Shown: positions 1 through 11,013 of the stretch, piece after piece
Numbering within the stretch: the stretch's first letter is position 1
How the letters are laid out: every line of letters starts with the position of its first letter
Origin: Pristionchus mayeri
Taxonomy: Eukaryota > Nematoda > Chromadorea > Rhabditida > Neodiplogasteridae
Length of the DNA: 64,000 bases
Assembly: GCA_036245805.1 (NCBI GenBank)
Contig: BTRK01000004.1
Coordinates: 4,774,001-4,838,000, forward strand
Direction: 5' to 3'
Made by a program: the position numbers and the translations under genes
Notes under the pieces: model-generated
Told to the model about the DNA's origin: nothing
Database searches by the model: none
The model's input: only the letters and a program-made list of their open reading frames with translations

Positions 1-308
1 TAGGTGAAAAAAGCGGATTAGGGAATGTGCGAGCGCTCGGTAGAACTCCGCTCGGTGTACCTCCTCTCGGTAGAACTCCGTTCGGTGGATTCGGTGGGAT
101 TGGCAGTTGGTACTTCGATTCTCTGATGGGATCCGTTATGCCATTAATTGGTCGGTACAATCAGTTCTCAAGGCACTCACACAATGACAGCACACCTTTA
201 TGGAAAGCTCATTCGATCGTCCACAAAATGTCGCCAGCTAATGCTTTCCAATTTCATACCACTCCTTCTCCAGCTCAGAGATTTGCTTTCCTTGCAATGA
301 TAAAGTAA
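1..308 (+). CDS. VHKM-family secreted protein A, last exon (5' partial)
   Basis: This is the terminal exon of a gene that starts before the window. It is open in frame from position 3 to the TAA at 306-308. The window opens with TAG, which could be the splice acceptor itself. The peptide begins with two copies of an LGRTP[LF]G unit and a Gly/Phe stretch. It ends in a block shared with the genes at 3825-4775 and 10585-11013: an H-S-I-V-H-K-M motif, a Ser/Thr/Pro spacer and the C-terminus F-L-A-M-I-K. No known domain is recognised. Family membership is seen directly in the alignment of C-termini. Secretion is inferred from the paralogues, because the signal-peptide exon lies outside the window. 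Confidence 0.6.
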   Translation, partial: GEKSGLGNVRALGRTPLGVPPLGRTPFGGFGGIGSWYFDSLMGSVMPLIGRYNQFSRHSHNDSTPLWKAHSIVHKMSPANAFQFHTTPSPAQRFAFLAMIK

Positions 309-2352
309 TTAAAATCTCCTGTTCAACTCGGGCAAGAATGATCATGAATTTCGAGCAAATTTTCATTGCCGCTTCATAGATTGGTACAAACAATTATCAT
401 ATTTCTGGGCTGCATTTTTTTTCGTAGGAAACGGGCAGATATTGTATTAGGCTGGAAAGAAAGTAATTGTAGATTTGAACAATGATGTTTGAACCCTCCT
501 AAAATCATTTTCATTAATGATCTCAAATTAGCTCGGTTGTCCCTGGTAGGGGTTTACTTGGTCAATATTTGCTTATGTTCGAATCGCATTATGCCTTTTG
601 GGTATCCGGAAAATCCAAGTTTTCTCGAATGTGAAATTTTCACACTTTTCTAACAATATTTTCTGCTTTTCGGATATTGCGGGATCAAATATCCATACAT
701 GTTCATATAGTGGAATGAGAAGCCCATTGGGAGTTCTTTCACAAAATACGTCTGAGATCATGGCTGCCTCAACCTAGCAGGATTTACACAGCATTGAAGC
801 GAAACCTTCCCGAGGAAAGACATCAAAACCGATAATGTTTCCTGTTTAGATGATGATTCAGAATGTCTTCTACATAGGTGCGCTTCCATGATACACTATG
901 GAGCTACCTATTACTGACAAACATTTGAACTCTCGCGTTTTCTACTTTTAGAAAATATGGATTTTTAGTATTGTAGTTTATTCTAATATTGTATTGTAGT
1001 ATTCTAGTATTGTAGGTCAACATAGCAAAAATTTCGATGTTTGGTGAATTATCAATGAATAAATTTCCTCAAAAAGGAGCTATCCCCTGACTTTGCCCAG
1101 CCGAATACTGGTACATAAAGAGTATGTCTTACATTTAGCCACAAAATTCGGGACTTTTCACCAATGCTGGAATCAGGAAGTTGTCATATAGTCGAATTTC
1201 GACGTTCAAATTTCAGAGTCAGGGTGGTGAAAGCTGCATGTTTTGACAAAAATATTGCCAACACACAGCTATAATTTTAAGCTGACAATGAAAGGTGCTT
1301 TTCGGTTTGCTGCATTTGGTACCCATAAGTACATTGTTACGGGTACAAGCTAAGTTCAAGCATTTATGATGACGTTCCGTAAGGGGTTAGTTCAACAAAT
1401 GGCTGATTTTCCAAACAGGCCTTTCTTTACGGACCAGATTGAAATGTTGTTTTATGGTGTACGTATGTCGTACTTTTCGCATATGACATAAAATTTGCAA
1501 TATCATAGCTCTCCATGAATTGCTGGGCCAAAACGTAATCAGTTGAACTCTCTATTGTTGTAATTTTGACGTCGTCCTGTGGCTTCAATAACAATATAAT
1601 TGGATTGAATTAATGTGCTATGGATATGGAAAAGTATCCAAGCACTGAACAAACATATATAACAATTTGATAATTAGGCTGCAACAAAGGACGGGGGCAT
1701 TACAGAATCAAAAATTTGAAAATCTACAATTACTTTCTTTCCAGCCTGATAGTAGGCAGTTCCTCGTTATGAAAGTACTCAATGACGTACACGATGTTGC
1801 TAAAGTGTCAATTGAAGTTATTGCCTTCCCGCACTCTGTCGTTTGGCAATTTTTCAATCTCTTCGATCTGTAGATACAATCAAGGAAGTGAAAATTCCTC
1901 TCGAGTGAACTATCAAGTGGGCGTGTACGTGGAATTCGCGCAATCTCAGAATGGGGTGCAACGTAAAGGCGGCACTATTTTCTCTAAAAACATGACATTT
2001 TTGCGCACAATGACTGTGTTGGGCTAAATTTAGACGCACTTGCCATTCATGTACAATGTTCAGGGAAGTGTGTATAGGGTCCTCCTATGAACCTCTAACA
2101 GACTTTTTATGGGAAAATGCATGGACTTTTCTAGCCTGAACTATGAGAGAATACGGTTTTATCGGAATAGCACAGACGGAACAGGAATAGTAGTCATCCA
2201 TTCACTTGGAAATCTATTCACTGTCTTCACATTTCCATCCAATTAGTGCACTTGAGTAAATATTGTACAGAAGACACTCCAATGCCACTGCAGACATCAA
2301 GTTTTTTAGTGTTTATCGAAATATGGAAATTTTTTTAAAGAATGTTGTGAGA
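309..2352. other. Intergenic region, no supported gene
   Basis: AT-rich non-coding sequence. Short open stretches (minus 573-761, plus 1667-1873 and 1782-2027) have no start context, no consistent splice partners and no recognisable domain. A minus-strand exon around 573-780 (ending at a TGAG-type acceptor near 772) is conceivable but unsupported. Confidence 0.5.
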
Positions 2353-2378
2353 GGATGCTGTCTGATTCCACTATAAAT
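2353..2378 (+). promoter_or_regulatory. GGATGCT + TATA core promoter of gene B
   Basis: GGATGCT at 2353-2359 is followed 19 bp later (start to start) by TATAAAT at 2372-2378, 41 bp before the ATG. The same pair occurs upstream of the paralogues at 3825 and 10585. Confidence 0.55.
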
Positions 2379-2412
2379 CTCCAGATGAAGAGTGATGCCA
2401 CTCGCCTTCCCA

Positions 2413-3368
2413 ATGGAGAGAATAATCCTCATCCTTCTCTCATTCCTTTCCATCGGAGCAATGATCATGCAAGAAACAAGTGAGTTTTACAGTTCCGGTA
2501 CACATTTTTTAAAGTATTTAATTACCAAAATATCAAGAATGATCGGCTTATAAAGCTCCATTCCAGCTCTCCAGTTCCGAACTCGCCGTTCGCCAACAAC
2601 ACTTGAAGACTTACCAGAAAAGAAAGCGGCATGGACGCCAACAAATAGCCAAAGAGAGAATTCAGTAGAGATTCAACGAGAGAAGAGATTGTGGAAGGTG
2701 GGAAATGGGATACAACTACCTCATCTTTCTTGTTTCCTCTATTCGCATTAGAGGTTCAAAATCCCTCCAAATGTGCAAAAAGTTGATTTTGTCTCGTCCT
2801 ATTACGCTAAACAATGAACGAAAAATCATTTTAGCCAGGAGAAGCGAAAGTAGGAAACGAAGTGAAGAGAGATGACCAGAATCGACATCTCGCCAATCCC
2901 AGTGAATCAGCACTTCGTTCTGGAACCAGGCCCGACGTTTCGGTATTTCGGACGGAACCCAGACCCGAAATTTCTGTATTTCGATCTGAACCCAGACCCG
3001 AGATTGCTGTATTTCGATCTGAACCCAGACCCGATGTTTCGGTATTTCGGACAGCACCCCGACCCGATATTTCGGTTTTCCGATCAGGACCACGTCAATA
3101 CTCCTTTCCAATTCGGAGCTTCCCAGATACGGCTCCTCAGATTGACCATGTCCCTGTTAGCATGTTTAGAGGATTAGACAGGTTCGGAGATCTCAGAGAA
3201 TTCGATGGAGCTCCTATCGTGTTCGGTGCTCCTTCGACAGATGCATTCGAATTCTTTTCCATGCAATCTCATCAAGACAACTATTTCTCCTCCGTACACA
3301 GATTGCATCTTCCATATGATAGATACGATTACTCTATGCGAGATTTAGGAATATATCGGAGTGACTAA
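2413..3368 (+). CDS. VHKM-family secreted protein B with 11-residue repeats
   Basis: Model: exons 2413-2479, 2567-2697 and 2835-3368, giving 243 aa. All junctions keep frame: exon 1 ends in phase 1 with the base A, exon 2 in phase 0. The first exon encodes a hydrophobic signal peptide (M-E-R-I-I-L-I-L-L-S-F-L). Exon 2 is basic/acidic and aligns with exon 2 of genes C and E (R-R-S-x-T-T-x-E-D). Exon 3 starts P-G-E-A, compared with P-E-E-A in gene C. It then carries five tandem 11-residue units of the form RP[DE][VI][SA]VFR[ST]xP and ends with a diverged family tail (D-A-F-E-F-F-S, then S-S-V-H-R). The function is unknown; the protein is probably secreted. The C-terminus lacks the FLA-IK ending of genes A, C and D, so it is the most diverged member. 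Confidence 0.65.
2928..3092 (+). repeat. Five 33-bp coding tandem repeats
   Basis: Five in-frame 33-bp units inside exon 3 of gene B, starting at 2928, 2961, 2994, 3027 and 3060. Each encodes an 11-residue RPxxSVFRxxP unit. A second frame is also open across the array. Confidence 0.85.
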
Positions 3369-3766
3369 TATTAATCACCATTTTTTGTATGTTTTGCAAC
3401 GCGGTCTACTTATTTCGTCTTCATTATTTGGTCTATTTTATATGCTCGTGCATCAATAAATTGATTATTGAAATTAATGTCTTTGCCATTCCTATGCTTT
3501 GCTGCGGAACGACACAAACGTAATTTACGAAAAGAAAATATGATGTCCCTGAATATTTCGGCAAGAATTAAGTGCATCCAAATAAGATGTGCAAAACACT
3601 GCCACCCTCGCTCGAGTGTGTACTAAGACGTGACTTTTTCGAGTAATCTGCACATAATGCAAAGGTTACTCAGAATAACACTCTAATTCGGCAATTCCTG
3701 TTTTCAGGTTAACTTTTAGACCGTACTTAATGTTTGTCAGACTCTGTTCTCTCGAGTGATGGGGGA
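3369..3766. other. 3' region of gene B and spacer
   Basis: Contains an AATAAA-like signal in 'atcaataaattgatt' near 3453-3460, a plausible poly(A) signal for gene B. Nothing else was recognised. Confidence 0.4.
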
Positions 3767-3785
3767 GGATGCTTGCAATATAAAT
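3767..3785 (+). promoter_or_regulatory. GGATGCT + TATA core promoter of gene C
   Basis: GGATGCT at 3767-3773 and TATAAAT at 3779-3785, 46 bp before the ATG. TATAAATCTCC is identical to the promoter of gene B. Confidence 0.55.
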
Positions 3786-3824
3786 CTCCGGTGTTCTCGC
3801 TTCAGACCATATCGTTGGGTCGGG

Positions 3825-4775
3825 ATGCTCGTGTCCGCCTTCATTCTTCTTTCCATTCCATCCATTGGCCATTCGATCATGGTCGATCAAGCAAGAAGTG
3901 AGTTAATATAATCAACCGAAGTGTTAAAAATGCAAAATCGCCAAAAACTCCAAATTTGAGCACCTCATTCTCGACGAGTTCGATCGACGGAGGCGACAGT
4001 GGGGGAGGATTGGGTGGGAGAGGACGAAGTGGCTGGAGCACCCCTCCATCACTACCCCAAACAGGAATCTGTCGAATTCCAAGAAGAAGAGAAGGCATGG
4101 ATGGTAAGGCGCACTTCGTGCCCTCACCTCCTATTCGGTCTCCGTTGTGAGAATTAGCGTGACGATAGCCAGAGAGGCGGACGAATATCCTTGTGCACAG
4201 TGCAATTTCAGCCAGAAGAGGCTCGTGAGGATGCGGAGATCAAGAAGGTCGAGGAGGAGAGACATCTCGTCCATCATGATGTTGTCGTGCTAGAAGAGGC
4301 GCCAGAAGCAGAGGCCCTGGCGGAAGCCGAACCCTCGCTCCTCAAATCACGTCTACCCCATCTCCACGAGAGCAAGAGGATGGCCGACGAACCCATCGAC
4401 GTGGCTAACCCCATCATAGAGAAACCAATCCTTGAGCCTAGTCCCATTGTCAAACCGAAAACTGTTGCCAGCCCCATTCTAAAGAAGCCTCCGATTCCCC
4501 ACAAACATGTGTCCAAACCAGTCCACAGTGAGAAGAAGGAGCACGTCAAAACCGACCTCTCCAGCTCCATTCCCGAAGCAGGGAACGGAGGAGATTCCAT
4601 GGGATATGATGTGCCTCCTCATGACGCGTACAATCCATTCTCGCACAAGAACAACTTGCCCCACTTGCACATTACTTCGTTCGTGCACAAAATGCGACCT
4701 TCCTCTACGTTCGTTATCCATTTGCCCCTCCCACCACATCAACGATACAAATTTCTAGCAAACATTAAGCGATAG
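3825..4775 (+). CDS. VHKM-family secreted protein C
   Basis: Model: exons 3825-3897, 3961-4103 and 4212-4775, giving 259 aa. The intron phases are the same as in gene B. The acceptor of exon 2 is TTTGAG rather than TTTCAG; it was chosen because it restores phase and aligns R-x-x-x-T-E-A-T-V-G-E-D with exon 2 of gene E. The signal peptide is M-L-V-S-A-F-I-L-L-S-I-P-S-I-G. Exon 3 is long and charged: a Glu-rich segment, then Pro/Lys-rich repeats of the type I-x-K-P-I-x-x-P-S-P. The family tail follows (D-A-Y-N-P-F-S, then S-F-V-H-K-M and F-L-A-N-I-K-R at the C-terminus). No known domain. Likely secreted. Confidence 0.65.
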
Positions 4776-5692
4776 CCTTAGAATCATGATTTTGAAGATA
4801 TTTATTTTGTTTGTTCGTAATGAAGGATAAAGTGATGAGTGTGCCAAATTGACACTGTCAATCACGTTTTTCTCTGCTGTTTTTGAGTGGCGGACATTGA
4901 GACGACTGTTGCTTGCAGTGATTTTCCCTTTGATGATTGCCTGGTATAGCGGAGTTGCACGAGAGCCTGAAAGCGTTTACTTCGATATAAAGGACGAGGA
5001 AAGGCAAACGTTCGCCCGGTTGAAATATGTTTCATTTAGAGGAGAACTATCTTCAAGCCGCGTGCTCTCTCGCTCGTTGCCTGAGCTTTCCCTGATTTGG
5101 CTCCCCGCCAACTACCGATAGCTCGGTTCGTAATGGAGATATCAATGTGAAAGTTTCGTGCCTTCTTATCGTTGGGGAGATCTAGGCCGTGCATATAAAA
5201 GCTTCAAAAATTGAATTTTGCCTTTGCTCCTCCTTTAATAATCTCAGGCGGTCTCGCAGTACTATTCCCAATTGCCTCTTTCTTGTTTTTCACTAAAAAC
5301 TCATATTTTCGAAAGATATGCTGGAAAAGGCCTATTTCTTCAGTGTTCGCTTCTCCAACCTGTACAGAAGGGCAGATCCAGAGGGACGAAGTGAACCAGA
5401 GGGCACTCAGACCGAGATCCGCCTGAGTGAAGACTCCGTACAGGAAAACGGTGAAGGGAGAAGAGAGGACAACCAGGGGCAGAACCGTCTAAAATATGAC
5501 TTTGTTTCTTTGTTGCTTAGTGGTAGTGGCTAAGGTGAACCTGAAGAAGCTGCATCAGCAGAAAGTCTCTTTGCAGTCTTCTAGTTCTCTCGCTCATCGT
5601 CATCCCACGAATCCGCAATCGTTTTTGAATCTGCGTGGGTAATGATGATGTTTATGAAAATCATTTTTTATTCATATTTTCCTTTTCTTCCC
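4776..5692. other. Spacer with unassigned open stretches
   Basis: Two plus-strand stretches are open and partly hydrophobic (4849-5121 and about 5240-5470). A TATAAAAG lies at about 5196-5203. A two-exon membrane protein is possible, but I could not build a model with a credible start, so no gene is called. Confidence 0.3.
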
Positions 5693-6849
5693 TCATAGAT
5701 CAGAATCGCGAGCGCGACGTAAGTGAGTGAATAGGGGATGATTGCGTAGAAAAGAGCGAAATATACGAGAGTTCGATTGTACTGAAACGCATGATGATCT
5801 TGAAAGGATCGTTGGCTGGTGTACGTTCGTCTCGGGATATCTCATTGTGCTTCCGAAAGTGATCAGAGTCTCATTCGCATCGTACACTTCGTCGGATATG
5901 CGAATCATGATTTTCTCGAACGCGCTAGATGGAATTAGTTCCTCAACGGTGGTCTGAAATAATGTTATTCGACTCGAACACCCTTTGGGATTTCTCGTAA
6001 TCTTTTGTTTTCATAAATTTTTATGATTCTGGCACAATTTTTTACCCCAACAATGAGAATGCAGAAAGAAGGAAAGATGAAGCTGATCAGCATTCGCTTT
6101 GTCACACTCCACTCCAGTCTGAAATTCATTATTTGTCTGCGTGAAACCACGTCATCATGATTCCTAAGAGTTCGCTCACTTCCTCGTCAGCGTCAGCAAC
6201 TGAAGCATGCTCATCGATGGAATCATCGTCCACATCATCGTGACCAGAACCATCGTCATCTGAATTATCCTGATTCAGGTTCATTTCAGGAGTATAACCG
6301 TACCCTTATGATGCCCATGCTTAGAGGTTTCGGCAAACAAGCTGCTAGAGGCCCGAGAACGACCGTAATGAAAGTTCCTTCCCGGAAGACGTGGGCCTGG
6401 TTAACAATGAATCGATTAAAATAGAATGCGAGTATACTCACGTAATTCATGAGCGCGATGAACGAACACAGAGTAAAGCCGTGCATAGCGAATATCAAGA
6501 TAGCAGTCTGAATTGGATCATCATACAAAAAGTATTCTTGCTCAAACTTTATATCCGCTGTTACTCGTTGAACCGTTTTTAGAGAATTTGACGACAATAA
6601 AGAGACAGATATTGAGGAGAGCACATGAATTGGAACCTTCAGTTTCTGTATCATCATTGATTGCTCACCGAGTAGCCCTTCGATGGTGCAGATGATCCTC
6701 GTGATGATCAGAAGCCAGGTCATTGCCAAAGAAGAGCGATCGAGTGTGCACTGAGGGAAATCGTAAGATGAAATGACTCCCACGCTGTGCCATTCTTGAT
6801 GCGGAGTTTTAACAAAACAATTAAAATTAGATGCATTTCCTTGGGGCAA
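5693..6849 (-). CDS. Multi-pass membrane protein, family not identified
   Basis: Several minus-strand exons appear to belong together. The largest (about 6450-6849) has at least three hydrophobic segments. It splices through a roughly 45-bp intron (donor GTGAGTATAC, acceptor AACCAG) to a segment ending P-L-S-M-G-I-I-R. A very acidic stretch (Asp/Glu/Ser, about 6195-6280) follows, then another membrane segment (M-L-I-S-F-I-F-P-S-F-C-I-L-I-V-G, about 6070-6120), and a soluble C-terminal piece follows (to 5693). Junction phases downstream of the acidic exon are not all consistent in my model, so boundaries are approximate and the gene could be decayed. A divergent chemoreceptor is possible; no family motif was seen. 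Confidence 0.35.
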
Positions 6850-7460
6850 TTAACTACAATACACAGATCAACTGATTGGATGAATAATAACTGAGATTAG
6901 TGGAAAAACTAATTCCCCATGTTACCTGCTAATACCAAGACCTTCTAGTCACTATTGACTTTAGCGATCCCGAGAATTTGCTTAATGGCGTTGTTCTTAT
7001 TCAACACTCTGAAAAGCATGAGCATAAAGCACAATAACCAATTGTACTTGATATGTAGCTAGAGCGGCCTTGATTCATACAAAATGAAGCCTATAATTGA
7101 AATACGAGATCTGATTAGATCTGATGATAATGGCACCGTATGTCATGGAAATATTGAGAGTGAGAGATGGAATCGTCCAGAAACGTAGTTAGAAGCGTCA
7201 TTACAGTGATTGAATAGCATCCGCATGCGATTCCCTTATCTGATTGCTCAATAGACACTCAGTCTTACATTGACCATTCCGAGTTTTTAATGCATCTCTT
7301 CGCTCGTTCTTCTAGAGATGAGGATAGAAACATCTCAAGCTGAAAATGATACGGTTCAAAGCTATGCTCCATGCACTGGACACTGGGTATGCTACTTACC
7401 GTCTAGGGGACATCAGGAAAATCGCGCTGCAGTGTCTTTCCGTCACAATATTTTGACAAC
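6850..7460. other. Spacer, nothing recognised
   Basis: No open frame with coding character, no repeat and no RNA gene seen. Confidence 0.4.
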
Positions 7461-7831
7461 CGTCAATGCCATGGACAACTGATCCCCAAGAGATGAGAGA
7501 ACGAGACAGAGAGAGTGTCAACAGCCCGGAGAAGAGAAGAGTAGTCAGTGTGTTGTGGCTATTGCGATAAAGATGTGTGCTCGCCGCTTCACTCTCATTT
7601 TAGCATTATAATGATGGAAAACTAGGTTTGGGACTATTACGGGATTGTCACTATTGCACTTCTCCAATTGCGATTGACGGATTGAACTCCGGTCTCATTC
7701 TGTTGTACCTCTTCATCATTTTGCCTCTAATCTCACTTCCCATTATCCTGGAGAGACAGTTATCTTGTCGTCTTGTCTTTACTATGCTAACCGCTACTCT
7801 TGAAGAGGTCGACAGGACTTGTCATTAACGT
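7461..7831 (+). repeat. 371-bp direct repeat, copy 1
   Basis: Nearly identical to 9909-10279 (offset exactly 2448 bp, only a few substitutions). It begins CGTCAATG and ends CATTAACGT, an imperfect terminal inverted repeat. Both copies contain the same short open frame (7628-7828 and 10076-10276), which is probably fortuitous. It could be a non-autonomous transposon or a segmental duplication. Confidence 0.8.
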
Positions 7832-9908
7832 GGAGGTCCCTAGGCCGTCAATAATTTTGTGCATTTCGTTTTTCAGTGCAATGACTTCCCTATAGGCCAA
7901 CCCCATCATTAGTCGAGTCCAAGAGATGGCGCGTTTTGTCCCGATGAGTGTAGTGGGAATCACGGTTCACGCCATGAATTATTGAATGAAGGACCTAAAG
8001 AAGGCGGAATTACTGTAGCGAATTCCGGAATTCGTGAAAGTCGTGAGGAGCGGACCTCCTCATCGCCCCTTCTCTCTTTTCGAGAATTAAGAATATATAT
8101 ATCGATTATAGTTAATATTTTTGTATCTCCGCGTGAATTGGTAGTATTAGTACTCATCGTTACTATCGGACAAGCGAGCATATCTAGCTAGGATAGAGAT
8201 GGAAAGAGCAGATCTTGAATGAATGAAATGAAGAATAATAATAAGAATATATCTGATCAGATAAGGTCCATTTTGATTCCCCTTAGTTGAATTATATAAG
8301 GTAAAATTCCGGACGGATTGCTTTGGGTCTGTGGTGCCAAGCAACTCTGAAAGGCATGACCTACTATGCATAATTTAGTAGTACTCATCGCTTACCTTCG
8401 ATCGCTCTCATATCCTATCTTATATGTCGTTCCATCAATTTCGGACTCGTGTTACATCGCAATTTTTCTGATTCAAACCTCTACAACAATTCACATTCCA
8501 GAGTCTATACTGATGCGCTAAGGTATATGACCATTGTGTACGAGTTAATTAATGAGCTTGAGGAATGAATTTGGATAAATAATAATGCAGATTTAATTTA
8601 TCATTATGCCAACCACTATAAATGAGCAATTTTGATCTGAAACTTAAGTTACGAGAGCGTTTTAGCATTTCTCCCAACCCGCTCTCTACTCGTGTCATAA
8701 ATTTCAAACACTCGTATTCTCGTCAACTTTATTTCCAATTATGATCACGAGATGAACAACTGTCATTAGCCTTGGTCTTTGGTCAATCGTACAGTTGCAG
8801 TAGGCAACTCAAGCTGGAGGTGGCCAGCAGAAAACGAAAGTTGCTTCGAGAAAATTTCGAAACTTTGGACCAAGTGTTGAGCAGTGCAGAAGCTCACGAA
8901 TCTCTACCTTCTGCTGAAAATGATTTAGAAAAGAGACTAGACCGAGTAATTGAAGCACTCGACCTCTCGAAGTTATCAGAGAAAGTCAATTTTACGTACG
9001 ATCAGAAGGTGAGAGAGGAGAGGAAAAGAGCTGATCGAGAAGATGGTGAATCTCAGAAATTTCTCTGGTCTCCGCACAGGAGCAACTCACAAAGTGATTG
9101 CGAAAGTCCGTTCGAGAAGAACAATAGGAAATTTTGACAATATAATGCAAATGACGAATGCAGCGAGGCTGGAAAAGCAAAATGTTAATTTGGACCATCG
9201 CCTCTAGAGATGCAGACAAATATTTATTCAATGAGAAATAATTGAGACATTGTATGAAACAGTATCCCAATTTTTGTAATAGTAGAGCACTAATACCTCT
9301 ATTGAATAGTTACGAGCCTTAAAACTAATTTTTTAACAATAGCTTCTAGAACCTCAATAATTGTATTAGATTTTGCACTAACAGTTCATATTTGTAGAAT
9401 AATTGCACCGGGCTTCTAATAGTCAGAGAGTTCGCCATTTTATTGTATCATCCTATCGTATGTTTTACATATTTCATTTTGTTTAGTCTTTCACATGCAA
9501 TTTAAGGTCTTTCGCATTATGCAATTTTCACACTGCATTAGACTGCCTCGTAATCATCATTCGCATACTACTCAATTTAAGAGCATTTAATCGATATCTG
9601 ACTACTCCTTTTTTCCCTCTATTTACGAGATGAAGTAGATTCCCATCTCTAACCGACATAAGGTTAATCGATAGTAGTGACGAAGTTACATTTCCACTGC
9701 TAAGTCGATAGGTGATGAAGTTCCAATCCCACCATCACTCAATAGAAGGATAATCGACAATAGTGATGACCTTACACTTCCACTTCTCAGTCGATTCGTA
9801 GGTGATGTTTCAACAATTCCACAACAATCCATCAAGAGTGACCGTATGACCCGATTACTGATACTTTCATCATTAGCCGCCGGGTCGTCAGCTCCCGAAG
9901 AGGGAGGA
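7832..9908 (+). other. Sequence between direct repeats, with a Lys/Glu-rich ORF at 8772-9137
   Basis: One open frame, 8772-9137 (up to 121 codons), encodes a charged, probably helical/coiled-coil peptide rich in Lys, Arg and Glu. It may be an exon entered from an acceptor near 8800, but its partner exons were not found. At about 9658-9815 there is a two-copy diverged tandem duplication containing ATCGATAGTAGTGA-like units. The remainder is AT-rich and featureless. Confidence 0.3.
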
Positions 9909-10279
9909 CGTCAATGCCATGGACAACTGATCCCCAAGAGATGAGAGAACGAGACAGAGAGAGTGTCAACAGCCCGGAGAAGAGAAGAGTACTCAGTGTG
10001 TTGTGGCTATTGCGATAAAGATGTGTGCTCGCCGCTTCACTCTCATTTTAGCATTATAATGATGGAAAACTAGGTTTGGGACTATTACGGGATTGTCACT
10101 ATTGCACTTCTCCAATTGCGATTGACGAATTGAACTCCGGTCTCATTCTGTTGTACCTCTTCATCATTTTGCCTCTAATCTCACTTCCCATTATCCTGGA
10201 GAGACAGTTATCTTGTCGTCTTGTCTTTACTATGCTAACCGCTACTCTTGAAGAGGTCGACAGAACTTGTCATTAACGT
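9909..10279 (+). repeat. 371-bp direct repeat, copy 2
   Basis: Second copy of 7461-7831. Here the flanks form a 9-bp inverted pair: ACGTCAATG at its left edge and CATTGACGT just beyond its right edge (about 10284-10292). This fits a small inverted-repeat transposon. Confidence 0.8.
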
Positions 10280-10514
10280 AACCATTGACGTGTTGCAATT
10301 TTTCGACTGCATGCAAAACATCGTCCACTTTCACTTGAATCCGAGTGCATCGATGTTCACTTTCTCGCAATATTTACCTGCAGTTCGGCGAGAAACAGAA
10401 GAATTTATCTACAGAAGAAAACACTCCAACCACCAATTCATCCCAAATTCTAGTAATCGTGCAATATTTCGACCGATCTCTGCTCAAAATGAAGTTCCAC
10501 TAAGTGTTGAGGGT

Positions 10515-10540
10515 GGATGCTATCCCTGCGTAGTATAAAT
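10515..10540 (+). promoter_or_regulatory. GGATGCT + TATA core promoter of gene D
   Basis: GGATGCT at 10515-10521 and TATAAAT at 10534-10540, with the same 19-bp spacing as gene B; ATG 51 bp downstream of the TATA box. Confidence 0.55.
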
Positions 10541-10584
10541 ATTTCTCCTTTTTCGTTAAGTAAACGACATTTCCCCCGTGCACC

Positions 10585-11013
10585 ATGGCCATAATCGCTG
10601 CCCTCCTCCTTATTTTCCTCGTCTCGACCATCATGGGAGCTGACCCCTCCACTCTTCCATTCAAGATGGTTGGAGGACCGGGCGGATTCGATGGATTCGG
10701 AGGAGATCCAATGGGAGGAATCGGAAGATATGGAGGGAATCCAATGAGCGGCTTCGGAGGTTTCGGAGGTTTCGGAGGAGGTAATCAGATGAACGGATTT
10801 CCTGGTTTTGGGGGGTTCGGGGGATCTCCAACTATTCCTTCCCAAGGTATTCCTTCCCCCGATGCATTCAATCTATTCTCGAAGCCCTCACGCAAAGATG
10901 ACCATCCTTATTCAAAAACTCACTCATTTGTCCACAAAATGTCAAATAAATCTGCTGCACCTCCAACTGTTTCGCCCTCTCAAATAGACGAGTTTCTTGC
11001 AACGATAAAATGA
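10585..11013 (+). CDS. VHKM-family glycine-rich secreted protein D
   Basis: Single-exon gene of 142 aa, from an ATG 51 bp after a TATA box to TGA. The signal peptide is residues 1-18 (M-A-I-I-A-A-L-L-L-I-F-L-V-S-T-I-M-G). The middle is a Gly/Phe-rich low-complexity region with GGFGGFGG-type repeats and N-P/D-P-M-[GS]-G units. The C-terminal block is clearly shared with genes A and C: D-A-F-N-L-F-S, then H-S-F-V-H-K-M, a short Pro/Ser spacer and F-L-A-T-I-K. Unlike genes B and C it has no introns. No enzymatic domain. It resembles nematode Gly-rich secreted structural or peptide proteins in composition only. Confidence 0.75.
   Translation: MAIIAALLLIFLVSTIMGADPSTLPFKMVGGPGGFDGFGGDPMGGIGRYGGNPMSGFGGFGGFGGGNQMNGFPGFGGFGGSPTIPSQGIPSPDAFNLFSKPSRKDDHPYSKTHSFVHKMSNKSAAPPTVSPSQIDEFLATIK

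Noticed and set aside
7461..10279. LTR retrotransposon with 371-bp LTRs
   Set aside because: No TG...CA ends, no primer-binding site, and no gag or pol sequence in the 2 kb between copies.
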